This document shows, in pieces, positions 1-11,263 of a stretch of DNA of 64,000 bases; position 1 is the stretch's first letter; the number at the start of each line of letters is the position of its first letter. A program made the position numbers and the translations under genes. Location of the stretch: contig NC_092407.1 of the NCBI RefSeq assembly GCF_009017415.1, positions 1 through 64,000 of the forward strand, given 5' to 3'. The notes below the pieces were generated by a model, which was not told the DNA's origin, ran no database searches, and saw only the letters and a list, made by a program, of their open reading frames with translations. The DNA comes from Aspergillus flavus. Lineage: Eukaryota; Ascomycota; Eurotiomycetes; Eurotiales; Aspergillaceae.

Positions 1-130
1 CCCTAATGTTGACCCTAATGTTGACCCTAATGTTGACCCTAATGTTGACCCTAATGTTGACCCTAATGTTGACCCTAATGTTGACCCTAATGTTGACCCT
101 AAATGTTGGCCCTAATGTTGACCCTAATGT
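1..130. repeat. Telomeric repeat tract, chromosome end
   Basis: Tandem 12-mer CCCTAATGTTGA: eight perfect units, one 13-nt variant with an extra A and a terminal G in place of A (97-109), one more perfect unit and a partial one ending at 130. The complement is TTAGGGTCAACA, the dodecamer telomere repeat described for Aspergillus oryzae. Position 1 is therefore a true chromosome end with the C-rich strand reading inward. The degenerate unit lies at the centromere-proximal side, as is usual for old telomere repeats. Confidence 0.97.
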
Positions 131-690
131 AAAAATATTTTAAAAATCTCTTTATTAGAATAATTAATTAATTTAATTTTTATAATATTTAATTATATTA
201 ATATTTATTTAAATATTATATAAATAACTAGTAATCTTAATAGAAATTTTCTTAAATATTTAAAAATTTTAAAAAAAGTAGTTTAATTTAATATATAAAT
301 AAATATAATTTATATATTATAATATATATAGATAATTAGCTATACTTTTATTATTTATATTTATTTAATAATATATAAAATATATTTTAATAATAAAAAT
401 AAAGCTATATTTTAATAAAATTCTATTTAAAAATATAATTATTTTAATCTATAATTTAATAGTCTTTTTAATAGTCTAACTAAATATAAAATATTTTAAT
501 AATATTTAAATATCTACTAGTTTACTATCTAAAATTTTAATATAATCTAATATTATTTTATATAGTATAATAAGATTATAAAAAAATAGTATATTAAAAT
601 CACTTGCAAAAGCTCGCAGCTAATTATAGATAACTCTTTTATTTAATTCTATTATAATAAGCCCTGCTTATACCACCGTCCCTGGATTAG
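131..690. other. AT-rich subtelomeric spacer
   Basis: About 530 bp of very AT-rich sequence, rich in TTAA, ATTTAA and AATAT runs, follows the telomere. There is no open frame and no recognisable repeat unit. The composition would fit an old repeat ruined by C-to-T mutation, but no parent element can be identified. GC rises abruptly near 660, just before the first gene-like sequence. Confidence 0.7.
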
Positions 691-693
691 AGA

Positions 694-1514
694 GTGGAGC
701 CGCTTGCCAGGGAGAGCCAAAAGCTTGAAACAGACTCGGACGACCTTGCTGGCGCCCTGAAGGAGCTCATTGATAGATTTGTAGAATGGGCCAAGGGCAA
801 AGAAGGCGAGCTCACTAGGGAAATCCAGGCAATCAAGGCTAAATTGATTGAGCTTGAAAAGAAATTAACAGATATAGAGACTGCGGCCCAGGCTGTCTCA
901 CATCTGGCCGCAGGCATTATTCCAATCACTGACTCACTGGCCACGCTCTACCCTCCCCATAACAATGCGATTACGGTATGTTTCACTCTATGCATGGATT
1001 ATCCTTAGTCTGACAACTCCTAGATTGGAGGACATTGGAGGACTGATCATTGCTGGCTTGGCCCTTGCCACTACCACTGGTCATATGATCCGAGCGGGTA
1101 GTAAGTTTAATCTTGTAACGATTGCATTGTCTGCATGGCTGATCAGAAGCACCTAGAGGTGAGAGCTGAAATTGCTGCAAAGACCAAAGAAAAGGCCCAG
1201 TTGGAATCGGACCTTGAACTGGTCAGGAGAAGCAGACAGGCAGTTGAACAAGTCGGATTAACGGATCTTGCTACTTTCAAGACTGTTATCCGGGCAATCC
1301 CCGCGGCTGCAACGGCATCGTCGGTGGATGCAACCGAAGTCAAATCCTGGCTTGAGAATGGAGCCAAAGAGGAGGTGAGGATCGTTGCCTTCTTTGATTT
1401 TTCGTTCCCCCGACTTACCTTGATAGGACCGGCCTCGGTATATGGACCTGAACCGGAGAAAGGGAGTGAGGAGTTGTAAGTCTTTCCCATGCCATTTAAG
1501 ATGGAGCTGCAGCT
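694..1514 (+). CDS. Small multi-exon coiled-coil protein with a hydrophobic segment, unknown function
   Basis: The best gene model starts at ATG 694 and joins exons 694-975, 1031-1100, 1157-1374 and 1427-1514. The introns begin with GTATGT, GTAAGT and GTGAGG. The first acceptor ends in GAG and is weaker; the last exon is uncertain. The product has an amphipathic, highly charged helix (about residues 15-60), a hydrophobic glycine/alanine-rich stretch (around residues 95-115, beginning DIGGLIIAGLALA) and a second charged coiled coil starting VRAEIAAKTKEK. A helix, hydrophobic hairpin, helix layout is seen in alpha-helical pore-forming proteins of the ClyA/HBL kind, but I see no diagnostic motif and do not assign that function. 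It could also be a decaying gene. Confidence 0.42.
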
Positions 1515-2081
1515 AACCCTTGAAGACAACTCCATGGCGTCGTACTTGCGAACCTACGGCCGGGCAGAAACATCCATGCAGAAAAAACAGTAAGTATGAT
1601 GGGTGGCCGAAGGGAAGATTGTGCAAAGGTCTTGGAAGAATGTGTGCCTTGCATGTAAAGGAGATATCATACACCAGAGTCCTCAATCTAGCCCAATATC
1701 AAAGCGTAGAATTCCGCTTCGTCCTTGAACCATTATGCCGTTGTGTGCTCACTTGACCAATTCACCAATCTTCTCCGGCATGTCATGCGAAGAGCTCGAT
1801 ATGGCTATCCACTCTAGATTAGCAAAGGCCATACTCGGCATCCTCGTCCACTACTTCGTGTAGGCTTCTGATGATCTCCCACGGCCCATCATTCTCTTTC
1901 CACTATTGTACGACTTTTAGTACATATCCTGCCAAAAGCCTTATCCAAACCCCCAGTTCTTGATGTGTTGGCAACCGACCCACTTCTACCCCTGGTTGGC
2001 TTGGATCATCTTATGGCGCCATCAAAACAATGACCCAAGCCAGCTGTGCGTGGCCATTTCCTGTTTACAACCGCTCTCATA

Positions 2082-3985
2082 ATGGAATTCGATCCAGAAA
2101 CCATTGAAAAGGAGCTCTGTGCACTATGTGCATGCCTCGAGTGGACCTACGCCTTCAAAATTCAACTGGAAGACCGAGATCGAGATTACTATGTACAAGT
2201 CTCATTCAGATCAAGACTTTCTGTCAATTCTCCAAAAATTCTTCTTCCACACCGATTGCGGTCGCTGCCCTGACGTTGATGGCGACTCTTTGTGCCAGAT
2301 ATGTCGTCACCTGCGGCTCGGGCACATTGCGCGCTGTGGGCTGCATGGTATATTGCGCAGGAAAAGCTGAGGGACTGAACTCTATGATGCTGGGTTCATC
2401 TTGTGGGTTGGGAGTCTGGGAGAGGTCAGGGAACGGGCTGCTTCGTGCAGCCTCTGCCACATGTTAGTCCGTGCGTTTCCACCGGTGTAGGAAGCAGTTC
2501 CGTGTAGTCCGGTGCGGATTAGCGTTGACTTGTTTGGGCGGACGCTTTCGGAGATGAAGGGTGGGTTTAAGATGGGGTTGGATCTGCGTGGGAGTCTGTC
2601 TTTCTTTCTTTATACCTGGTGAATTGACACAGGTTGATGGTACCATTAAACAGAGCTCCCGATGCCTGGCTCCTGGGATTATTTCCATATAAATTGGAGG
2701 TCCTGGCGGAGATACCGAGCTGGGAAGATTTGTGTCACATGCAGAAGCCTCAACCGGAGCCGGTGGTGAATTGGGAAAGAGCTGGGAGTTGGTTGCAGCA
2801 GTGCTCTTCAGGAGCCTGGCAATGTTCACCTGAGTTTCGCCTGATTGACGTTCAAGAGCAGTTGTCAAAGTGGTTGTGGCGGAGAAGTATGCAGCGTTGA
2901 GCTATGTATGGGGATACACGGCCAAGTCGGATCTCCAAGGAACGATGGAGAATATCAGCCAGATAGGGTTCCAAGGACGATATAAGACACTATCACCGTC
3001 TGCTCCAAGATGGGTATTCCGTATCTCTGAGTTGAAAGATTGTGCATTATACAAGAGGAAAATCAAGGGAAAAAAGATCAGATCAACTCGATGGGAAGCA
3101 TCTACGCCCATTCGTTAGTGACCATCGCACAGTTGATTGGCGACGGTGCCCATGACGGCTTGTAAGGTGTCTCCAAACACAGAGAGCCATTGCTGCAATC
3201 ATACCACGCAGGTATCTATTTTGCCAGACAATATGATTCATACAAAAGCCTCATTGATCGTTCAAGATGGGCCACTCGAGGATGGTCATTCCAGGAGGCG
3301 ATGCTGTCGTCCCAAAGACTATTCTTCTCCGATCAAGGCGCCACCTTCGAGGACGACAGCACCCGTGAACCGCAGATGGAGGACTTGATCCTACACGAAC
3401 TGCACTATGCGCCGGTGAACCTCTCATGGTTCGGCCTTGTTGGCTACGGAACTATGGTGGATACCTTCACTCAAAGGGAGCTTTCTTTTGATTCTGACAT
3501 TCTTTCTGTTTTGATCGGTATTTTGGAACTTCTTTTTAGTGGCAGGCATTACTCGGTGTTCGATTGGAGGGTTTTGGAGAAATGCTCCTCTAGACGGCAT
3601 GCGATGCGACATGCGATGACAACCATACCCCCCGCATCCCAGCACAAGGGAATTTTACTTCCCTTCTTGGTCCAGATGGCAAAAGTCATTTCTTGACTGC
3701 CGACGGAAGGAAATTGACTCGCTGGAATTTTCATGCTCCAGTCAGAGGTATCTACAGGGGATTTATGGCGAGACCGAGAGCGTTTGGTTCGACCTAGCAA
3801 TTTCGATGCAGGGCACATGGTCATTACCTAAAGATAAAAATGCATCGTTGTACGAGGCAGTGAGTCACGATAAGGGGGTTCCGATTGATATGATGTTTGT
3901 TGATACCAGAGAGGGCGTCAGTAGAAGGGTCGCGGTTGGGCACATCTATTTGGAGAGCTGGTGGCCTACAGCACCTTCCACCTAG
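2082..3985 (+). pseudogene. Broken HET-domain (heterokaryon incompatibility) gene
   Basis: Pieces of a HET protein lie in order on the plus strand but in different frames. They are: an N-terminal Cys-rich part starting at ATG 2082 and continuing in another frame with a CQICRHLRLGHIA segment near 2290; FRLIDVQ near 2835; the core motif YAALSYVWG near 2885; a later block with RGWSFQEAMLSSQRLFF near 3275-3325; and a C-terminal DTREGVSRRVAVGHIYLESW near 3905-3960, before a stop at 3983. At least three frame changes are needed, for example between 2845 and 2870 where the FRLIDVQ and ALSYVWG parts meet. HET proteins trigger non-self incompatibility cell death in filamentous ascomycetes. This copy cannot make one. 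Its end is about 36 bp from the convergent gup1 gene. Confidence 0.8.
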
Positions 3986-4020
3986 CCGCCCTTTGCCAAG
4001 ATGGCTGCTCCAAACAACTC

Positions 4021-5935
4021 TTAACATTTCAGATTGATCCCCTGTCTCTTCTCCCCCTCTCTATGCTCAAACATGATCTGCGCACTTACAAAAAGGCACA
4101 TCACAGCCGCCGTGACGAAGCCGGCATTAAACCAGCCTGCGAAGATGCCCTTGACCATCTCCTTGACATCGTCGACACCCATTACGAAACCTACGAGGCT
4201 TGCCACCATCATCATGAGGATGTTTCCTGTTGCCCCTATGCCACAAAGGATCCTGAACGTCTCTGGCCAGTCCCTCCACTTGCGTTTTGGGAAGATAATC
4301 ATAGCGATCACCTCAGGCAGGATGAACAATGTAGTTAGCCAACCCCACGCCAACAGACGCAGATTGATGTCGTGCCAAAGGGCGATGAAGGTGAATACTG
4401 CCAGGACATTCAACATGGTTTTGACCTTGCCACCTCCGTTGCCGCCAAGAGGAACGTAGATATACCGGACAATCCACCTGTTCAGGCTTCGATGCCAGCC
4501 ACGCCAAAATGCTAGTGTCGAATAATTGTCAGACATGCATCTGACCATGTTCTCCGGCGCGTCAAGTCCATCTACCAAGGCCCACAGTCGGAAGAAACGC
4601 CAAGGGATAAGCAGCTTCAGCCAGACGACGTGCAGGTTGAAATATCCAAGCATGGCGAGCTGGTAGGGAGTATATTGTGTCCATGAAGGTGAACTCTTGA
4701 TGATGGCCACTGCGTAAGAGTAATGCAGAACCAGCTCCATACAAAGGACGGTGATGAGGAAGCGCAGCCCGTAGAGAGAGGTCCTGACCATGGTTGTGGT
4801 CGGCAGGCAATTTCGCGACTGAAAGACGAAGTCGTTGAAGCTCAAAATTGGACCCGCGAGGTAAAGAGGTGCGTATAGCGTATAGGCAAAGTAAGTTTTG
4901 AGGTTAAAGTCCCGTAAAGCGACGCCATATGAAACTCTATCACGTTCGCTAAGGAACAAAGCGGCTACATGCTTCTTCTTAGGTTTAATTAGCGATTATC
5001 GTCGAGGCTTGCATGAATTCAATACTGACCTCGGTCAAATTCGAGTTACCCTCCGCTTGAGCCCAATAGTAGTCCAAATTGAATGAGATCAGGCGTAATA
5101 TCGAGATCTTAAAGAGTACCTCCCACCGAGGAATGAGACCACTGTAGCTGTCGATTCTTGCTCCAACATCTTGCGCAGCCTTGATATCCGGCAATAAAAT
5201 CCGAGCGATCACGGACAAGGGATATCCGCGGCAAAACTCGTTCGCGAACAGAATACCAACATTGAAGACCCAGGTGGCGACAGGCACGTAGCTTCTGGGA
5301 AGCTGTGTCGCAATCTTGAAGTTGGCATAGAAGATCAGAAAAACTTTTGCCGCCGAAACGCCGTGCAGCGCAATGAGAAAGATAATCCCGAAGCCAAAAT
5401 CAAAGAAGGTCCGACGCTGCAGTCTGGCGTCTGCAACGGCCAACGAGGATGGATCATGGGACAGACTGTTGTTGCTGCCATCCGGGAGCTTGTAATTGTC
5501 AATTCGCCAGAATGTGCCATACAGCTTGCGAAACAATGGATGCAGTATAAGAAGGGTTATGAGGTAAGATAGGTTGTCCCGAAAATTAGCGTACTGTGCG
5601 TCAGAGTTGTCAATCTGGCGACCAGGGATCCAGCCCCGAGACAATCTTTTCGAGAAAGAGTCCCAGCCAGGGCTTCCCGGTTTTGATATGTCATAGACCT
5701 GCTTCACCATTGTCGGAATAACGATGATGAAGACAAGATAATAGATACAGTACTCGATTGTCCACCATTTGGACGGTTTCGTGCCGGATAAGGGTGAACG
5801 TTTGTCCAGCTTTGAAGCAGAAGTTCTGGAAGCGTCACTTGCGGAGTTCTGAGACGCGGTAGTTGATTTTGCAAAGCGCATATCAAGGGTTTCTAAAGAG
5901 TAGAGCGACTTCGAAAAGTTATTCAGCCACTGCAT
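4021..5935 (-). CDS. gup1: GUP1-type membrane-bound O-acyltransferase
   Basis: Two exons (5935-5030 and 4977-4021) flank a 52-nt intron with a GTCAGT donor, giving 620 residues, the usual size for Gup1. The chosen start is the ATG opening MQWLNNFSKSLYSLETLD; a longer in-frame ATG at 6013 adds 26 unlike residues. The protein has many membrane segments and the MBOAT signature: LAGPILSFNDF, then YSTLAFWRGWHRSLNRW and FTFIALWHDI with the conserved catalytic histidine in ALWHD. Gup1 in yeast adds a very long acyl chain to GPI anchors in the ER and affects glycerol uptake, wall and lipid-raft order. A subtelomeric copy is probably a paralogue of a core gene; that is an inference. The reading frame is intact. 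Confidence 0.92.
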
Positions 5936-6678
5936 TGTGATATACTGGGCCGACGAGGTCGGGCCAACGAAAGCAGCGCAGACCGCGCTCAAATGATGAG
6001 GGAGGGACCGCAAAGGATCGGCTAGTTTGCGTCTGAGGGGCTCAGTGAACTAGATCAATGGCGAATACGTCTCATCAGCAAAGCGCGCATGGGGGAATGA
6101 TGGTGAGGAAAGAGGAATAGGAGAGCGAAGAAATGATGGGAAGTTGAAGCAATCTTGACTGAAACGTGGCAGGGAATGTTGTAGACTAAGAATAGGCGCG
6201 CTAAATTGCATCACGTGCCTGGCTTCTCAGGGTTTCTGGAAAGCATGCGTCCTCAGACGGTCTGTCGGCAGTTTTAATACCTGATTTCTGAGAAGACTTC
6301 AGCATACGATCTATATCCTATACCTTACTACCACTCGTCCCTTGTTAGATAAGGTCGATGACCACCCCGCGGCCTGCTTCCGCCCGAAAACTCTGTATAT
6401 TCTTGAGTCCTCTGAGTCCTTTCAGATCCCACTCCTCCCTTGCAGCTCTCTGAAACGAAGAGTGGTTGGCCTCATTTCCAACCAAAAACCGCCTGCTACG
6501 AAATTGGCAGCTATCCCTGTTATGGCGCGTGCCCTGTCCACCGGCTAATAGATTAGGGCAGCCGTAGATGATCAGCTTTAGAAATTGGCCATTATTATTC
6601 TATTATTATTCTGCCTTGTGTGTCCGCCTTTGATGAGGTACGCTAGACAAGGGTCTGTAAGAATCCCCAATATACTAG
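5936..6678. other. Upstream region of gup1, no gene seen
   Basis: About 740 bp lie between the gup1 start and the first recognisable helicase codon at 6679. No open frame resembles a protein I know. The part near 6340-6548 is open in one frame but has no recognisable content. The region probably holds the gup1 promoter and the worn 5' end of the mobile element to its right. Confidence 0.5.
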
Positions 6679-8720
6679 GGTATAGATGAGGACCTGCACG
6701 ATGGAGATCTGTATCCCGAGTCAGACAATGAGGGCTCCTGCCCTGATTCCAATATTGATGAGACTTTTAGTACGGAGACCCTTCTAACTGCCTTCTCTTC
6801 AATTAGCCGACTCTGGGACCGGGTACTACGTGATGCCCAACAACAAATTACTGCCCTGGCTGCACTGTCTCTTCGATGTCATTCCTTTTGGTTCGAACAT
6901 GTTCAACCACTTGACATTGCGAGCAATGTGCTATGCAAAGCTGCCGGTCTCAAATTTGCTCCTGCCATACTCCTCCAAAGCTGGGAGGCATGTCTCAGGG
7001 ACATCAATGCTCAAGCCGACCAAGATAATACTATTGGACCTGCTCCAGATCTAGATGACTTTAATGACAAAATTACTGACGGCATCTTGCTGCCGCTTCT
7101 AGTTGAGCCTGAAGCTATACCAGACGTGGAGGAGCGCGGGTCACGCGTAGGGGTCGCACCTACAGGTGCTTCACTGTCCAGTCTGGTCAGCGAGATCATT
7201 CCTTTAAACAGAAAGCAAGCCATAGTTGTCCAAAGGATTATTTCCGAGGCGCTCAGCTGGGCCTGTTTCCCATATGATTGGTCTCAGCGACAACAAACAC
7301 TTCTTTATGTAGGTGGTGAAGGGGGCGTCGGTAAAAGTCAAATAATCAAGGAAATTGTCGCAGGAATGGACTTGCTTCGCTGCAAATATGAACTTATATT
7401 TATGGCCCCGACAGGAGCCGTAGCTGATCTTATTTGGGGTAATACTTACCATACGTCTCTGGGCATTTCCTTAAACTGTTCTTGAGCCGCAGTGAAAGGC
7501 CTAAGAGTCCGTCGGCTGTGGTCACGTAAAATCATTATGGTTAATGATGAAGTTAGCATGACCGATCGTTCCACACTCAATACTATCAACAGTCACTGTA
7601 AATCGGCCCGATCGCTCGATAGAACATCTCCCGACCTGTTCAGTGGCTTACCGATCGTCATTCTCATGGGAGATTTTTACCAATTTCCTCCTGTTCGGAG
7701 TCAGCCATTATGGAAACCACCACAGAATGATGTAGATACCGACGGCAGACTTATCTGGCACCGGTTCAGTCAGGTCATCATTCCAGACGAACGGATGCGT
7801 CAGACGGAGGACGTGCCATACCAGTTACTACTTAGACGTGCACGAACCGGCAGCTTAACATCTAACGACGTTCTGATGCTGAATGGAAGAGCCATTACTT
7901 CGCTCGCAAATTCCCATCCGCAGGATACAACCGCCATAGTCACGCTCAATAGTCTTCAAACATGTCATCAATCGCCACCAAACTGAGAACTTCGCCGTGA
8001 TCAGACACCAGACTATCTACGTTTTTCCTTCCCTTGAAACGCGAACGAGATCGTCCGGCCTAGGAAACTCGAGACTCCGCGCAGATGACGTTCTTCACCT
8101 TCCTGACCACGGTACGGCAGGTCCGTTCCCTGAGACTCCTTCTCTATACCTATTTTATGCTAGTCATGCTATTGACAAATATAAACACGTCGGCTGGCTT
8201 GGTCAACGGGGCAACAGGCACAGCTGTAGGAATTGTTTTGGATCCCATAGGAAAGTTCCCTCGCAAATCGCATTTATATATCATAACTGGGCCAGCTGAG
8301 TTCTATACTTTGAATAATCACTATATTTTCTGCAACAAACCTCTAGTGTATCTTCTCTTCAAACCAGATCGCCCAAAGCTGATTTCACTCCAATCACTCG
8401 ACTCCAACATATTGCCTATCTTCCCACTTGAAGCTTTCCTGTCTCTAGAAGACTACTCCATTCGAAAAACAGATTCCAATCTTCCCGGCCTTTTGCTTGA
8501 CCAACTATAAAGTCCAGGGAAGAACACTTACGTCCGCCATTCTTGATTTCAAAGACAACCGCATGGCGCGAGGCCAACATTCGCACCGAAAATACTGCTC
8601 TATGTATGTCCAGCTTTCCCGGCTCCGATGGCTCAATGGACTCCATCTTCTACAGCCAGTCGACATGAAAGACCTCGATCGTCAACCGGACCCCCGCCTG
8701 CTGGAGGTGCGACATTTATA
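6679..8720 (+). pseudogene. Decayed Pif1-family DNA helicase, probably from a mobile element
   Basis: An open stretch from 6679, lacking an initiator ATG, runs into helicase motifs: Walker A GGEGGVGKSQII near 7315, APTGAVADLIWGNTYHTSLGI near 7405-7465, Walker B NDEVSM near 7545, GDFYQFPPV near 7668, and motif VI sequences NYKVQGRT and YVQLSR near 8500-8620. This is the order of Pif1-type helicases, such as those in fungal Helitrons. An in-frame TGA at 7483-7485 splits the gene between motif Ia and Walker B, another stop falls at 7984, and frames shift before the last block, so it is dead. I did not find a Rep/HUH domain or clear element ends, so assignment to a Helitron is only likely. Confidence 0.8.
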
Positions 8721-9608
8721 GGCCCTAGAGGAAAGTACTCTGAATGAGTGGCAGACCATTCCAAGCAACCCGCCAATGACCTAGGTGCACGTATAAGTCT
8801 TCATGTTACACAGGCCTACAGTATGCACGAATACGAAGGCCCGCTGATGTCGCAGTATACTATTCAAGCATCCTCAACCATTCACGTTCACATAAAACAA
8901 GAGCCGAGATTATTCTGATCTATCATTTAATATCACTAGAGCATGAAGTTACTCCGATCATTAAACTAGCTACCATTATAAATGGTTTAAATAGACCAAC
9001 ACCTGCCCACTTGTAAAACTATCCGACTGATCTATTATAAACACCGGTTGATACAACGACTGCCCAATATCATGTCCGGATATGCCGCCAAATAGGACCT
9101 GTCCAGCTACTATCCACATTCGAGACTTTATTGATTGTGTTGAACCTGACCCGACACGCCCCAGTAAAAACCTTGCGTTGCAGTTACGCCTTTCCCTGAA
9201 CATCCCGGATAGGGACGAATAATCGGACGATGTTAACCAAGGGGATATTCCGACTCTGATTCGATTCTTCAGCCAAACAACCCGATCTTAAATCTACCAG
9301 CTCAATGTGTTCATCTACGCCTGGGGTTCCTTCCTAACGGCCATGCACTGCTTAGAGGCCGTGCAACCGACCGTTATATTCCTTGGCACCATCTGCGAGC
9401 GTGGAGGGCAGCTGAACAACGGGTCAACGCTATTTCATTACCGGCTTCAATCAACAGTTTACCATACCTCCAGTCGAACTCACCATACCTTCCCACTACC
9501 CGCCTACTTCAATAATGGCCAGCGCTGGGTCAACTTCCATCGCTGTCCATTAACGCCCAGGTATTCATCACCGGCCGCATCTTCGGGCTCACAAAAGAAA
9601 ACCAGCAA
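8721..9608. other. Degraded sequence downstream of the helicase
   Basis: Short plus-strand open pieces (for example 8823-8918, opening MHEYEGPLMSQYTIQ, and 9307-9608) suggest further worn coding sequence of the same element. None can be joined into a protein I recognise. No terminal repeats were found. Confidence 0.35.
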
Positions 9609-9964
9609 TTGGCGATTATGACAGAAGACGTACACTTTCTACCAGCACCACCTCAGCCTTTGCCCCCCACTCCTTCCTCAACCCTCGGCAAGCGAAAACG
9701 AACAGACCGGTGGACCCAACGAGCTACACCTAGCACCCCATCCAAGTCCGCTCACCAACTTGACCATCATCCATCACCTCATCACAGCCACCCGGACGAA
9801 GCAATCGAATAGAACGAGATGATGATACGGAAACTCAGTTCACTTGGACAGAAACGGCCGATGAAGCAGACTATTTACCCCAGCTCACCTCCCCTACACC
9901 CGAGAGACGTTCTCAGAGTATGCGGAAAACTTCATATGCAGATATTCTTGCCCAATCAAAATAG
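9609..9964 (+). pseudogene. Remnant of a proline-rich, acidic-tailed ORF of the mobile element
   Basis: The first part (9609-9812) encodes a proline-rich basic stretch with LPPTPSSTLGKRKRTD. A change of frame near 9800 is then needed to enter an acidic part (from about 9812, beginning ERDDDTETQFTWTE) that ends MRKTSYADILAQSK at a TAG at 9962-9964. The two halves read as one small nuclear or nucleic-acid-binding protein split by a frameshift. It lies on the same strand as the helicase relic and ends just before the repeat TAGTTAACTAGTTAACTAA. I take it to be an accessory ORF of the same dead element; no function is claimed. Confidence 0.4.
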
Positions 9965-10257
9965 TTAACTAGTTAACTAACCTCCTTCGACTGCTTTTTC
10001 ATCACCCGCAACGTTCACTTTTCCATTCAATCCGTTTCGATAGCCTCACGTCACTCTTTCTCCCTCCCCTTTTTATCGTTTCAGGGCCACAGCGTGCGCA
10101 GCGCGCGTCTTCCAGTTGAAATACACAACAGGATAGATATTCCATGACTTGCCAGTTACATTTTAGCTGCGTTTCAAATGAGGTGTCAGAAAAGTAATCA
10201 GAAGTATAAGCATTTGCACCAGTATTGCATCCAGCTGTATGGCAAGCCAGTGCCAAA

Positions 10258-10536
10258 CTACCAACCGCAGTTCCACGAAGACCAGCCAGACTGGCTCTCA
10301 CACTCAGACTCGAATTCATCAGCCTGATCCTGAGTATCAAACTCGCAATACGCTTCAGCCTGCCTGATACAGTTGCACATATCGCCTCCAACATTATCAC
10401 AGATCTCCTTGGTTCTCGTGTAGTCACCGCTGACTGGACCATCCTTATTTTTGCATCGACTTGGCCAGCCACCGGTCCAACAGGCAGCATAGGTAAAAGG
10501 AATAGAGGTCAGAAGAATGATAGTGAATGCCTTCAT
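10258..10536 (-). CDS. Small secreted cysteine-rich protein
   Basis: One intact 92-codon exon. Residues 1-17 (MKAFTIILLTSIPFTYA) form a typical signal peptide with an AxA-like cleavage site. The mature part of about 75 residues has eight cysteines (CWT, RCK, ICD, MCNC, YCE, ECE, NCG), enough for four disulfides, and is rich in W, G, D and E. The ATG is the only in-frame start giving a signal peptide. Small secreted eight-cysteine proteins of this size include fungal effectors and antimicrobial peptides, but I do not recognise this family. Its place beside decayed repeats in a subtelomere fits a fast-evolving lineage-specific secreted protein. Confidence 0.72.
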   Translation of the reverse strand: MKAFTIILLTSIPFTYAACWTGGWPSRCKNKDGPVSGDYTRTKEICDNVGGDMCNCIRQAEAYCEFDTQDQADEFESECESQSGWSSWNCGW

Positions 10537-11176
10537 GTTGACAGCTGGTGTAATATAATTATTATTTCAAGCTTCCAAGATTTTGTATCTGAATCACAAG
10601 ATTCAAAATGAATAGTGCTTCTTCCATTGCATGAAAAGGATTAGACTGGGATAAATGTGTCTTTTTATATCTCCCACTGAGTAATGTAAAGGTCTAGAGG
10701 GAGGGATTCTAACTAATCTAATCCTTTTTAGTTGATAATGGTCATTATGACGTTCACAGAGCTATTGCTATATGCGGCGACCATTACTATATACAGTAAC
10801 TGCTAGTATGTCACCTATATATTCATAAATCTAGAACAGCTATGGCCTATACTGAGATGGCGTCATGGCAAGAGCCATGACATAAAAAGAAAGTCTGGTA
10901 GAATGTAGGTCATTTTCACTTATTTTACATGCACATCATGTCATCTATTGAATTATTTTCCTTCGACAACTGCTTCCACAGGACCTCTACTCAAGAGTCG
11001 AGACATGCGTGGCGATGTAACCTAATATTAAGTTTTTCTTTTATATTTCCTTTTGTGGGGCAGAGGCTGTGGGTTATCTAGCCAGTACTCAGTCCTATCA
11101 CTCCTATGGTTTTGACTTTATTAGTGGCACCATATATGATATCAAAGCTTGGCTGCAAACGGCTCTATAGTTAAGA

Positions 11177-11263
11177 TCGACCGACCTGCCGGTCCTACAT
11201 GCTTATGACATAGCATGCCATGGACCATGGTCTGAGGATCTCAAGCAGCGCTGCTTGGCCTCA
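11177..11263. repeat. Cluster of short inverted repeats
   Basis: Several self-complementary units crowd into under 90 bp: GACCG...CGGTC, CATGCT...AGCATG, CCATGGACCATGG and the perfect 14-bp palindrome AAGCAGCGCTGCTT (11243-11256), the last enclosed by CTGAGG...CCTCAG. This could be a hairpin at an old transposon end. No partner end was identified. Confidence 0.45.
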
